Shown piece after piece: positions 1-9,902 of a stretch of DNA of 64,000 bases. Each line of letters opens with the position of its first letter. Position 1 is the first letter of the stretch. The DNA is from Saprospiraceae bacterium (lineage in GTDB: Bacteria; Bacteroidota; Bacteroidia; Chitinophagales; Saprospiraceae), in the NCBI GenBank assembly GCA_016708265.1, contig JADJGA010000003.1, forward strand, positions 620,001 through 684,000, written 5' to 3'. The position numbers and the translations under genes are program-made. The notes below the pieces were generated by a model that worked only from the letters and a program-made list of their open reading frames with translations, searched no databases and had not been told where the DNA came from.

Positions 1-172
1 GACTATCTGTTATAGCCATAATTACATCTGATCTTGAAGTTTCCGATTCTGACATCAGGATAAATTTCTCCTGATTCCCCTGGCTGGTAATTACAAGCTT
101 TTCTTTAATCTGAGAAAAAGCGTTAACAGATCCAAAGATTAAAAACATACATATGAATAATTTTTTGTACAT
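1..172 (-). CDS. N-terminal fragment of an exported protein (partial)
   Basis: Reading the minus strand from an ATG at 172-170 gives 57 codons that run off the window edge. Residues 1-20 form a typical Sec signal peptide: MYKK start, hydrophobic core LFICMFLIFGSV, and a likely cleavage after NAFS before Q. The mature start (IKEKLVITSQGNQEKFILMSESE) has no recognisable domain. The gene is divergent from the ATPase at 347, with about 170 bases of AT-rich sequence between. Too little is present to name a function. Confidence 0.6.
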   Translation of the reverse strand, partial: MYKKLFICMFLIFGSVNAFSQIKEKLVITSQGNQEKFILMSESETSRSDVIMAITDS

Positions 173-316
173 CAGATCTTTTCCAATACCATATTTATAA
201 TTAAAGGCAAATTAAAAATTTCATAACAAATAACGTACATTTTATTATAAATATGGTTTTCATCGAAATAAATCTGTTTTTTATCTAATAAAAAAATTAT
301 ATAGCTGTACATAGAA

Positions 317-324
317 TAAATTTG
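317..324 (+). promoter_or_regulatory. Bacteroidota -7 box (TAAATTTG) upstream of the ATPase gene
   Basis: TAAATTTG fits the Bacteroidota -7 consensus TAnnTTTG and lies 22 bases before the ATG at 347. A clear -33 TTTG is not visible, so this is a moderate call. Confidence 0.4.
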
Positions 325-346
325 CTTTTAATTAATATATTTTCAA

Positions 347-1027
347 ATGCCTGTAATAGAATTAAAAAACATAAGGAAAACCTATCAGATGGGTAAAGAA
401 ATGGTTTATGCCCTTCGTGATATAAGCTCTTCGATTGAGACAAATGAATATGTCGCACTTATGGGACCTTCAGGTTCGGGAAAATCCACACTGATGAATA
501 TAATTGGATGCCTCGACACTCCTACTTCGGGAGAGTATTTCCTTGCAAATGAAAATGTAAGCACTCTTACAGGTGATGAGCTTGCACATATCCGTAACAG
601 GAAAATCGGTTTTGTTTTTCAGACTTTTAACCTTTTACCAAGAATGGATGCCCTGGAAAATGTAGCATTACCTCTGATTTACAGCGGATTGAATAAAAAC
701 ACCAGACTGCAGATGGCTGAACATGCATTGAAAATTGTAGGTCTTGACGACAGGATGAAACACAGGCCAAACGAACTTTCTGGTGGACAAAGACAAAGAG
801 TGGCAATTGCAAGAGCTTTGGTCAATAATCCTGCTATAATACTTGCAGATGAACCAACCGGAAACCTTGATTCAAAGACTTCAATTGAGATAATGGATAT
901 TTTTCGTCAGATCCATGAAGCTGGAAATACAATAATCCTGGTTACACATGAACGTGACATTGCAGAGTTTGCAAAAAGAAGAATACACCTTCTTGACGGA
1001 TTGATCGAATCGGATTCATCACTTTGA
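347..1027 (+). CDS. ABC transporter ATP-binding protein, LolD/MacB type
   Basis: This 226-aa protein is a complete nucleotide-binding subunit. Visible motifs are Walker A GPSGSGKST (residues 40-48), a Q-loop (FVFQTFNLLPRM), the signature LSGGQRQRVAIARAL from residue 144, Walker B ILADEPTGNLD with Asp near 168, and the switch His in LVTHERD. Spacing and the LPRMDALENVALPLIY segment match the LolD/MacB/FtsE branch, which powers lipoprotein release or mechanotransmission by MacB-like permeases. No permease gene lies beside it, so it is an orphan ATPase and its partner is unknown. The gene ends 10 bases from the end of the convergent MORN-caspase gene. Confidence 0.85.
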   Translation: MPVIELKNIRKTYQMGKEMVYALRDISSSIETNEYVALMGPSGSGKSTLMNIIGCLDTPTSGEYFLANENVSTLTGDELAHIRNRKIGFVFQTFNLLPRMDALENVALPLIYSGLNKNTRLQMAEHALKIVGLDDRMKHRPNELSGGQRQRVAIARALVNNPAIILADEPTGNLDSKTSIEIMDIFRQIHEAGNTIILVTHERDIAEFAKRRIHLLDGLIESDSSL

Positions 1028-1037
1028 CAAGTGTATT

Positions 1038-2687
1038 TTAGAATTTATCCCTTACAACTCCCAATGGCATTTTTGGATCATAATCGCCCGACAAGATCGG
1101 ATTTTGATTATTTTGAGTGTATTTTCTTACATTAATATTTACAAATTCAAATAATTCTGTGATGTCGACTATTCCACTGTTATCAAAATCTGCTTTCCCA
1201 TTTAGCCCTTCAAGCAGGTAATAACTGAAAACCCCTTGTCGCATACCTGAAAATTCGAGTGAATTCTCATTTTCTTTTGATGACATAATAAGTGCTGTTC
1301 CCCCCTGAGTTTTTTCGAAATCCTGATAATATTCTTCAAGATTACTTGAAAAAGGTGATCTTTGAGCTATGAGTGAACCCGAATGGCATGCATCGGCTAT
1401 GAGCACTTTATGTTTTGCAGCACTTCCGGATAAAGACCTTAATATCTCCTCATGAGAGACAAGATTTTCATAGCCATCAAAATCGTATGGAACAAATGCT
1501 CCCTTCATGCCATGGCCTGCAAAATAAATCAATATGACATCATTTTCATCAGCATTGGTAACCAGAAAATCAAGTCCTTCCCTAATGCCTTCAACTGTTG
1601 CATTTTCATCTATCAGCAATTTTATCTGTTCCTTGGCAAGCATTCCTCCTTCGGGACTCCTCAGGAACGCATAGACCTGATAAGCATCATCATCAGTATA
1701 CTTAAGTACAGACATATGGTCATAAGCACCTATACCGATTATCATCGCCCATATATTGATTTTTAAATCTGGTTCTGGTTTTGATTTTTCTAAATCATAG
1801 TCTGTATTGATTTCTTCCTTTCTGACCAAAATACCATTTTCCCATCTTCCCCCATATACTTCACCGTTGTTGAGAAACATCATACCATCACCATTTGGAA
1901 CATTATTGGTCCAAAATCCTTCATATTTGTTGCCATTAGCATAAAAACATGTACCTGAACCATCGGGTTTTCCATTTTTGAATTCCCCTTCCCATTTTGA
2001 GCCATCTTTGTAGATATAATACCCAAGGCCGGACTGACAATTATTTGTCAGGCAATTTCTGTTGATATTCCCTGTCTGAGTCTTCCTGACGACATTTTCT
2101 GAGCTTGTAATCTCTGTTTTTTTAACTAAAATATCATTTTCCCATGTACCATATTGGATAGCACCCTGAGAGCTAACTAATTTGCCTTCACCATGTCTTT
2201 TATTTTCAATCCAGTAACCTTCATAACTATCTTTGTTTGAATATATGTATATTCCAAATCCATTGAACTTGCCATCGTCGAAATCACCATAGTATTCTTC
2301 TCCAGATGCAAAAATATATCTTCCTTTCCCTTTAGCTTTGTCATTGAACCAATCACCGTTATAGTAATCTCCGGAAGGAAATCTGTAAGTACCGATGCCC
2401 CAGTATTTATTTGCTTTAAAGTTTCCGGTATAAACATCTCCGGTTGGCATTTCTAGTTTTCCTATTCCTTCTCTTATGCTATTTTTCCATTCCCCGGTGT
2501 AAACATTGCCATTAGTATAATAAAATGTACCGGTACCATTTAGTCTGGAATTTTCAAAACGACCCACGTATTTACCTCCGCTGGGAAAAATAAAAGTCCC
2601 GGTTCCATTAACACAGTTACCATCAGTACATTGTGAAAATCCGGTATTTAATATAAATGTTAAAAAAAACAAAAGAAAAAATCGCAT
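1038..2687 (-). CDS. Secreted MORN-repeat protein with C-terminal caspase-like (C14) protease domain
   Basis: The 549-aa protein opens with a signal peptide (hydrophobic FFLLFFLTFIL, likely cut after TGFSQ or close by). About ten MORN repeats (G.Y.G.W/F.....G.G) follow in two blocks, roughly residues 25-190 and 210-290. Each block begins with the same paired-cysteine pattern (C..(D/N)..C..G.G). Residues about 308-549 are a caspase/metacaspase fold. IIGIGAY begins the first strand, the catalytic His is H392 in YFAGHGMKG, and the catalytic Cys is C434 in IADACHSGS. Both dyad residues are intact, so the domain is probably active. MORN repeats usually bind lipids or proteins and may act as a targeting platform; the substrate is unknown. 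No T9SS sorting domain is seen, and the end lies within the caspase domain. Confidence 0.85.
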   Translation of the reverse strand: MRFFLLFFLTFILNTGFSQCTDGNCVNGTGTFIFPSGGKYVGRFENSRLNGTGTFYYTNGNVYTGEWKNSIREGIGKLEMPTGDVYTGNFKANKYWGIGTYRFPSGDYYNGDWFNDKAKGKGRYIFASGEEYYGDFDDGKFNGFGIYIYSNKDSYEGYWIENKRHGEGKLVSSQGAIQYGTWENDILVKKTEITSSENVVRKTQTGNINRNCLTNNCQSGLGYYIYKDGSKWEGEFKNGKPDGSGTCFYANGNKYEGFWTNNVPNGDGMMFLNNGEVYGGRWENGILVRKEEINTDYDLEKSKPEPDLKINIWAMIIGIGAYDHMSVLKYTDDDAYQVYAFLRSPEGGMLAKEQIKLLIDENATVEGIREGLDFLVTNADENDVILIYFAGHGMKGAFVPYDFDGYENLVSHEEILRSLSGSAAKHKVLIADACHSGSLIAQRSPFSSNLEEYYQDFEKTQGGTALIMSSKENENSLEFSGMRQGVFSYYLLEGLNGKADFDNSGIVDITELFEFVNINVRKYTQNNQNPILSGDYDPKMPLGVVRDKF

Positions 2688-2953
2688 AAACAGGATTTTT
2701 AAAAGCTAAAAAAACAATTTTCAAAAGCTATATCAGCTTACCTTTTTTTGTATAACTCTTTCAATAGATAAAAATAAAATTAAGACCAAAAAAAACAAAA
2801 CTCATATACTGATGAGATATTGTTCTTTGGAATGCAAATTTCTATTACATAAATGTTAAAAAATTTGGAATATATAGGTAATTTACTCATATTTGATTTG
2901 TTGAATTTTAAATTGAATTATTCAGGTAGATTTCAGTAATAATAAGCTTATAG

Positions 2954-3112
2954 TATAAGATACAAAAATTCAAAATAAAAAATCATGAATTTCAATATAC
3001 TAAATTCATTGGATTTATACCAAAACTTATTTCATTGCTGATGCCTGGATTTTTTAAAAAACAAGTTCAAAACAGACTGAATGATTTTAAAATATTTGCT
3101 GAAAACAAATAA
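2954..3112 (+). pseudogene. Possible C-terminal remnant of a small SRPBCC-like protein
   Basis: Between a TAG at 2951 and a TAA at 3110 an open frame of about 52 codons has no usable start. It ends in LLMPGFFKKQVQNRLNDFKIF, which resembles the last helix of SRPBCC/polyketide-cyclase-like proteins (hydrophobic, then KKQ..., then DF..F.E). This rests on memory of the family pattern only. The rest of the interval 2688-3120 shows nothing else. Confidence 0.25.
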
Positions 3113-3120
3113 ATAAAGAG

Positions 3121-3735
3121 ATGATGAAAAAACTATTAATGCTTTGTCACTTTTTGCTCCTGATGAATTTATGCTCATTTGCAAACAATAATATTGACAG
3201 TATCAAAACAGCACTACTTATAATCGATATCCAGAAATTCTATTTTCCGGGTGATGGCCCTGGATTGGTAAATGCAGAACAGGCCGGATTAAATGCCGGG
3301 GAAATACTCAATACATTCAGAAATAAGAAACAACTGGTCATTCATATCCGGCACGAATCAAAAAAAGGATTTGAATTCCATAAAACCGTGGAACCTTTAT
3401 CAGGAGAGAAGGTGTTCACAAAGAATGAAGTTAACGCCTTTATCGGCACTGATCTGAATGAATTTCTAAAAACCAATAATATTAATCAACTCGTATTAAT
3501 AGGCATGCAAACTCATATGTGCCTGGAAGCTGCAGTCAGAGCAGCTCATGACCTTGGATTTAAATGCATAGTAATAGAGGATGCATGTGCTACCAGGGAT
3601 CTGAAATATGGAGATACTACAATAAAAGCCTACGACGTGCATGGCTCTACATTGGTTACTTTATCTGGGGCAGGATATGGATTGGTCATAACTTTGAAAG
3701 AGTTTAATGCAAATCCTGACAAATATATCTTTTAA
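3121..3735 (+). CDS. Isochorismatase-family cysteine hydrolase with signal peptide
   Basis: The 204-aa protein has the isochorismatase-like fold. The catalytic triad is visible as Asp36 (LLIIDIQKF), Lys101 (VFTKNEVNAF) and Cys134 (GMQTHMCLEAAVRAA). The family hydrolyses amides or enol ethers (nicotinamidase, isochorismatase, N-carbamoyl hydrolases); the substrate cannot be read from sequence. Unusually, about 20 hydrophobic residues (KKLLMLCHFLLLMNLCSFA) precede the domain and look like a Sec signal peptide, so the enzyme is probably periplasmic. The first ATG is used; the adjacent ATG codon gives a nearly identical protein. The T9SS protein 35 bases downstream runs in the same direction. Confidence 0.85.
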   Translation: MMKKLLMLCHFLLLMNLCSFANNNIDSIKTALLIIDIQKFYFPGDGPGLVNAEQAGLNAGEILNTFRNKKQLVIHIRHESKKGFEFHKTVEPLSGEKVFTKNEVNAFIGTDLNEFLKTNNINQLVLIGMQTHMCLEAAVRAAHDLGFKCIVIEDACATRDLKYGDTTIKAYDVHGSTLVTLSGAGYGLVITLKEFNANPDKYIF

Positions 3736-3770
3736 AACAATAATGATTTTTGAAGTTAAAAAAAAACAAT

Positions 3771-5939
3771 ATGAGTAAATCGATTTTAATGATGCTTTTT
3801 CTGTTGCTGATAAATAATGGAAATTCTCAGACTCCAGGGCAAAATAAGTCTATCCTGCTATCTGCTGTTATTCAAAACAATCCAGCAAAAATAACTATCA
3901 AATGGCAAGCTTTAATCGGATCAACAGCAATTAAAATTTATAAAAAAACAAAAACTTCTTATTCATGGGGCAATCCTGTGACAAATGATTTACCGGGTAC
4001 TACTGTTTCATGGACTGACAATAATGTCGAAGTTGGGGTCGGATATGAATATCGGGTGACAAGCTCAGGTACAAATTATGCATTCGGGTATATATTTGCG
4101 GGTATCGATTTGCCTGAGATTTTCTCCAGAGGCAAGGTGCTTCTCGTGTATGACTCTGTTTCAACTGATGGCCTTGAATTTGAAATAAACAGATGGATCA
4201 ATGATGTCGAAGGTGATGGATATGAAGTTATAAAAATTGCGGTTGATCAAAATGATAAAGTCTCAAAGGTTAAAGAAAAAATCTTTAACGCTTATACCAA
4301 TGATCCAGAGGACGTAAAATCTGTATTTCTTTTTGGCAGGGTTTCTGTTCCTTATTCAGGTGTGATTGCACCTGATGGCCATGTGCCTGATCATCAGGGT
4401 GCCTGGCCGGCAGATGGGTATTATGCTGAACTAAATGGTACCTGGTCTGATGTTTTGGCAAATAACACAGGTGCTTCAAGTACAAGAAATCAGAACAAAC
4501 CGGGAGACGGAAAATTTGACCAGCATACATTTCCAACTGACCTTGAATTACAAATAGGAAGGGTTGATATGCATAATTTGCCGTCATTTTCTTCAAGTGA
4601 AAAAGATCTTTTGAAAAAGTATCTAAACAAAAACCATGCTTTCAGGAATAAACTTTTTACAGCCATTGACAGAGCTTTGATCGATGATGAATTTTCTGGT
4701 TATGCGGAGGGTTTCTCAGCTTCTGGCTGGAGAAGTTTTAGCTCACTTTGCGGACAAAATAAAACCCAGGCAGGTAATTATCTAAGTGCCTTAAAGGAGA
4801 ATAATTATTTATGGTCATATGGATGCGGAGCTGGAAATTTTAAGAATTGCTCGGGGGTAATCGGTTCTCCTGATTTTGTCAAAGATTCATTAAAGGGGAT
4901 TTTTACCATGCTTTTCGGCAGTTACTTTGGCGATTGGGATAGTCCTGATGATAATCTGATGAGGTCGGCTTTAGCAAGCGGAAGCACTCTTGCTAATTGC
5001 TGGTCAGGAAGACCTTACTGGCATTTTCATCACATGGCACTCGGAGAAAGTATCGGTTACTCTGCATTGGTTTCCATGAACAATTCAGGCATATATGATT
5101 ATAATAACAATCAGAGGGGTGTTCATATGGCATTATTGGGAGACCCTACACTTAGGGCTCATATAATAGCCCCTGTGCAGAATCTGGTGGCTGTCAAAAA
5201 TGGTAACTTTGCTCAATTATCTTGGATCACATCCGCTGACACAATACTTGGCTATAATATTTACAGAAAAAATGATACTGTCAGCATATTCGAAAAAATC
5301 AACAACAAAGTGGTTACTGATAATTTTTATACTGACACTTGTCTTGTTTATCCTGGCACTTACACATATATGGTAAGATGCGTAAAGCTGGAAAAAACAA
5401 ATTCGGGTAGTTACTATAATATGAGTTGTGGAAAAACTGCTACTTTAGTTAATAGTATCTATAGCCCGGTAATTGCAGATTTTTCATATAATTCTGATGG
5501 GTATAAAATAAGCTTTAACAACCATTCAAAAAATGCTTCAACCTATATCTGGGATTTTGGTGATGGGAATACATCATATGAACTGGAACCAGTTCATGAA
5601 TATGCTCATAAAGGAAGCTACAAAATAGAACTAACTTCCTCTTCCAGGTGTGGCAAGGATACAATTTCCAAACAGATAGTCATTCTAACAGGAGGATTTG
5701 ATGATAGTTTTGATCAATACGCTGTTTTCCCAAATCCTGCAAAGGAAAAAATTCTTGTATTCAGTAAGTCAGAAAATACTTCCACTTTATACAAAATATG
5801 TGATTTGCATGGTAAGATAGTTAAAAACGGTATCATTGGTTTAAAAAATACGATCGACATTTCAGATCTTAACCCAGGTTTATATTATTTGTCACTTGAA
5901 AAAGATGGCAATCCAGGGATAAAGTTCATAAAATTATAA
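3771..5939 (+). CDS. T9SS-sorted secreted protein with C25 (gingipain)-like core, PKD domain and sorting domain
   Basis: The ATG at 3771 is preferred over an upstream TTG at 3750 because it starts a clean signal peptide (MSKSILMMLFLLLINNGNSQ). The 722-aa product has an FN3-like region (about 25-110) and a large core (about 120-470) resembling peptidase C25: FLFGRVSVPYSG, the ADGYYAEL segment, GRVDM and RPYWHFHHMALGE. Where gingipains carry catalytic His-Gly and Cys, this protein shows YGCGAG (350-355) and FGSYFGDWD (Ser384), so it may be catalytically altered. A second FN3 region, a PKD domain (WDFGDGNTS) and a T9SS C-terminal domain (VFPNPAKEKI) complete it. Function is unknown; it probably acts at the cell surface or outside the cell. 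Confidence 0.7.
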   Translation: MSKSILMMLFLLLINNGNSQTPGQNKSILLSAVIQNNPAKITIKWQALIGSTAIKIYKKTKTSYSWGNPVTNDLPGTTVSWTDNNVEVGVGYEYRVTSSGTNYAFGYIFAGIDLPEIFSRGKVLLVYDSVSTDGLEFEINRWINDVEGDGYEVIKIAVDQNDKVSKVKEKIFNAYTNDPEDVKSVFLFGRVSVPYSGVIAPDGHVPDHQGAWPADGYYAELNGTWSDVLANNTGASSTRNQNKPGDGKFDQHTFPTDLELQIGRVDMHNLPSFSSSEKDLLKKYLNKNHAFRNKLFTAIDRALIDDEFSGYAEGFSASGWRSFSSLCGQNKTQAGNYLSALKENNYLWSYGCGAGNFKNCSGVIGSPDFVKDSLKGIFTMLFGSYFGDWDSPDDNLMRSALASGSTLANCWSGRPYWHFHHMALGESIGYSALVSMNNSGIYDYNNNQRGVHMALLGDPTLRAHIIAPVQNLVAVKNGNFAQLSWITSADTILGYNIYRKNDTVSIFEKINNKVVTDNFYTDTCLVYPGTYTYMVRCVKLEKTNSGSYYNMSCGKTATLVNSIYSPVIADFSYNSDGYKISFNNHSKNASTYIWDFGDGNTSYELEPVHEYAHKGSYKIELTSSSRCGKDTISKQIVILTGGFDDSFDQYAVFPNPAKEKILVFSKSENTSTLYKICDLHGKIVKNGIIGLKNTIDISDLNPGLYYLSLEKDGNPGIKFIKL

Positions 5940-6150
5940 AAAAATCACTTTTTATTTTAGACCAAATAATAGTTCATTTTAACTTTAGAGATAACAGACT
6001 CTTGTTAAGCTACATAGATCAGAATTATGACTATACATTTTTATCCTGAATGTGATAGGTATAAAATTCTATTAGCTGTAATATTGAAAGTTAAAGCCAG
6101 AAATAATTATTATTTTTAATATGAGAAAATGAATATTAAAATTTAAATGA

Positions 6151-6158
6151 TACATTTG
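6151..6158 (+). promoter_or_regulatory. -7 box TACATTTG for dnaE
   Basis: TACATTTG matches TAnnTTTG and lies 26 bases before the dnaE ATG at 6185, the common distance in Bacteroidota. The rest of the 5940-6150 interval holds no other feature that I can see. Confidence 0.45.
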
Positions 6159-6184
6159 CATTGTCATTTTTTAAACCTGAGTTA

Positions 6185-9100
6185 ATGCCTGATTTCATTC
6201 ACCTGCACAATCATACACAGTTTTCATTGCTAGATGGAGCTTCAGACATTAGTCTTCTTCTTGACAAAGCAAAAAATGACGGACATAAAGCAGTGGCTAT
6301 TACAGATCATGGCAATATGTTTGGCGCATTCAAATTTGTCAAGGAAGCAAAAAAAAGGGGAATTAAACCTATCATTGGATGCGAGTTTTATGTTGTAGAC
6401 GACAGGCATATAAAAAAATTCGAAAGGTCTAAAGGTGAAAAAGATAAAAGGTATCATCAGTTATTGATAGCTAAAAATCAAACCGGATATAATAATATCA
6501 CCCAGCTTGCTTCACTTGGATATATTGACGGTCAATATGGAAAATACCCCCGTATTGATAAAGAACTTATTGAGAAATACCATAAAGGAATTATCGCTAC
6601 AAGCTGTTGTGTAGCTGGAGAAATTCCTCAGGCTATATTGGCAGGCAATATGGATGAAGCCGAAAAAAGACTAAGATGGTGGTTAGACCTGTTGGGAGAA
6701 GATTTTTATATTGAGATACAGAGACATGAGGGCATGGAAGACATTGATCATGCATCTATGTCCCAGGAAGAACTAAATCAGATTTTGCTATCTCTTGCAG
6801 CAAAATACAATGTAAAGACTATAGCTACCAATGATTCACACTATATAAATCAGGAAGACTGGGCTGCGCATGATGTATTGCTGAGTGTAAATACTGGTGC
6901 AAAACTCAATGATGTCGACAGATTCAGGTTTCCAAGTAAGGACTATTACTTCATGAAGAAAGACGAAATGATCAATCTTTTTCATGGTCAGCAAAATGTT
7001 CTTGACAACACCATTGAAATCCACGATAAAGTTGACACACTTGACCTCGCACGTGATATTGTACTTCCTACATTCCCGATTCCCAAAGGATTTGCTAACC
7101 AGTTTGATTATCTAAGGTTTCTTACATTTGAGGGTGCGAAAAAAAGATATGGTGATATGTCACCAATAGTAACTGACAGAATTAATTTTGAACTGGAAAC
7201 TATTCACCTGAAAGGCTATCCCGGATATTTCCTCATTGTACAGGACTTTATCAATGCCGGAAGGAAAGAAGGTGTCATAGTGGGTCCGGGCAGGGGATCT
7301 GCAGCAGGATCCGTGGTTGCCTATTGCCTTGGTATAACTGCAATTGATCCTTTAAAATACAACCTGCTATTTGAAAGATTTTTGAATCCTGAACGTGTAT
7401 CAATGCCTGATATCGATATCGATTTTGATGATGATGGCAGATCTAAGGTTATTGATTATGTCAAAAAAAAATACGGAGAAAACCATGTTGCCCAGATTGT
7501 AACATATGGCACTATGAAAGCCAGAATGGCAATAAGGGATGTAGGCAGGGTCATGGATGTTCCGCTCAGTATAGTTGATGGAGTTGCAAAAACTTTTCCT
7601 TCTCATCTTTCCGCTACTTTAAGTGCAATTCTTGAAGAAAATGATATAAACAAAAAATTAAAGGACGAATTAAGTACCGAAGAACTTGAAAATGCTTATA
7701 AGATCAGAAAAATGGCTTCAGGAGAAGATGAGATAGCTGCTCTTTTGAAAACCGCATACAAACTGGAAGGCTCAGTAAGAAATACTGGTGTTCATGCTTG
7801 CGGAGTGGTCATAACCCCTGAAGAAGTATCAAAATATGTACCTATTGCTACCGCAAAAGGTCTTGACACTGTGGTCACCCAGTTTGATAACAGTGTAGTT
7901 GAATCTGCCGGCCTTTTGAAAATGGATTTTTTGGGACTAAAAACTCTTAGTATCATTAAAGATGCTGTAGAACTTATAAAAAAAACCAAAAAGATAAAAA
8001 TTGATATTGACAATGTAGATCTTGAGGATGTAAAAACATATCAACTTTTCCAAAAAGGTGAAACTATAGGTATATTTCAGTACGAATCGCAGGGTATGCA
8101 AAAACACCTTATCGATCTGGAGCCCAATGTCTTTGAAGACCTTATAGCTATGAATGCTTTGTACCGGCCAGGGCCAATGAAATACATACCTGATTTTATA
8201 GCAAGAAAACACGGCAAACAGCCCATAACATATGATCTACCTGAAATGCAGGATTATCTGGATGAGACATATGGTATCACAATTTACCAGGAACAGGTGA
8301 TGTTGCTTTCTCAAAAACTGGGCAATCTGTCAAAAGGACAAGCAGATACCTTAAGGAAAGGAATGGGAAAAAAGGATAGCAAGCTTATTGATGAAATTGA
8401 GCCTGCTTTCTTTAGCGGATGCCTGAGCAATGGTTATCCGGAAGAGGTTGTAAAAAAAATATGGGCTGACTGGCAAGCTTTTGCATTATATGCCTTCAAT
8501 AAATCTCATTCAACATGTTACGCTTATATAGGATTTCAAACAGCTTATCTGAAGGCAAATTTCCCTGCTGAATTTATGGCAGCAGTACTGAACCACAATA
8601 AAAGGACATTTCAAAACTGAATTTTTTCCTAAGAGAATCAAAGAGAATGGACATTGATGTACTGGGTCCGGACATCAATGAAAGTGGAATTGATTTTAGC
8701 GTAAACAAAAAGGGACAGATAAGATTCGGCATGTCTGCAATGAAAGGAGTAGGTGAAGGTCCGGTTTTGGAAATCCTTGAAGAGAGAAATAAAAACGGCA
8801 ATTTTGAAGATATCTATGACCTTGTAAAAAGACTTGACTCCTCAAATGTGACAAAAAAAAGCTATGAAACTTTGATATTGGGAGGAGCTTTGGATTCTAC
8901 CGGCCATAAAAACAGAGCAGCCTTTTTTGCGAAATCCGGGAAATCAGAAACTTTTATTGAAGATCTGATAAAATATGGACAAACTGTTAAAAAGCATTCT
9001 TCGGGTATTCAGCAGACATTGTTTGGAGATATTAGCAATGTCATGGTTGAAAAACCGCTATTGCCTGATATTGAACCCTGGACACTAATGGACATGCTGG

Positions 9101-9706
9101 AAAAGAAAAGGAGGTTACTGGAATTTATGTTACAGGTCATCCCCTCGAAGAATTTGAGTTTGAAATAGAAAATTACACAACAAACGACCTGTCAGAAGTA
9201 AATCTTATAAAAGACAGGGTTGTGAAAGTGGCAGGAATTGTGTCAGATGAATACCACAGTGAAAATAAAAGAGGGCTCCCATACGGAAAATTTACAATCC
9301 AGGACTTTGACGGAACTCTGGAATTTATGATTACAAATGAAGCCTACCACAAATTCAATACCTATCTGAAAAAAGGTCAGGTCATATATTTAGAAGGCAT
9401 AAATCAAAAAGGATACAGTAGTGATAATTATTTTTTCAAAGTTGTTGATGTCAGGTTGCTTGATACTGTAGGTAAAGCTTTGACAAAGTCTATAACACTG
9501 TACATCCCGTCAAGTAAAATCAACCAGGAAATGGTAAAAGATCTTATAACATTGTGCAAAAAATCAAAAGGATGACATAAGTTGAAAGTCGTTTTTCTGA
9601 TGGTGAAAATACAATCTCTACAATTTCAAAATCAATACATATCAATGTGACTAATGACTTTATTCAAAAAATAAAAAAACTGGGAATTCCTTATAAAATT
9701 AACTGA
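6185..9706 (+). CDS. dnaE: DNA polymerase III subunit alpha, interrupted by three frameshifts and one stop
   Basis: This is the replicative polymerase. It starts at ATG 6185 (MPDFIHLHNHTQFSLLDG, PHP domain); an upstream TTG at 6161 is less likely. The palm active site PDIDIDF is near residue 408, and the RPGP and QEQVM motifs are present. The frame breaks at about 8601 (an A missing from an A-run), about 9105 (one base missing in an A/G-run; restoring it gives EKEKEVTGIYVTGHPLEEF), TGA at 9573, and about 9595 (a T missing from a T-run). Continuing through them gives HHH, OB-fold and a C-terminus ending GIPYKIN at 9704. The restored length, about 1174 aa, is normal for the family. Because dnaE is essential, sequence error is more likely than a dead gene, though the in-frame TGA needs a substitution. 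Separate open stretches are 6185-8620, 8647-9168 and 9222-9575. Confidence 0.9.
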
Positions 9707-9835
9707 TATTTGCATCAAATACGGGAATTATGCTTATTATTGTATGCATGAATTAGTTATCACATAGGATAACATGTGGATTGAAAGGCTAAATAATTTG
9801 AATTTCTTATTATTGAATAAAAATCATAATAATTG

Positions 9836-9884
9836 GCAATTGCTAATTCGTAATTGTTAATTGATAATTCGTAATTGTTTTAGA
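9836..9884. repeat. Heptamer array (TAATTCG/TAATTGT/TAATTGA units)
   Basis: Consecutive 7-base units CAATTGC, TAATTCG, TAATTGT, TAATTGA, TAATTCG, TAATTGT occupy the border between dnaE and the zinc-ribbon gene. It has no gene inside. It is one of a set of locus-specific period-7 arrays in this window. Confidence 0.7.
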
Positions 9885-9902
9885 CAATTAAAATTTTGTG
9901 AA

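Noticed and set aside
1452..1766. Plus-strand frame of about 100 codons in the caspase gene
   Set aside because: It lies opposite to the conserved catalytic segments and has no recognisable content.
8595..8625. Programmed -1 frameshift in dnaE
   Set aside because: The sequence AATAAAAGG does not allow tandem re-pairing, dnaE is not known for recoding, and two more breaks follow.
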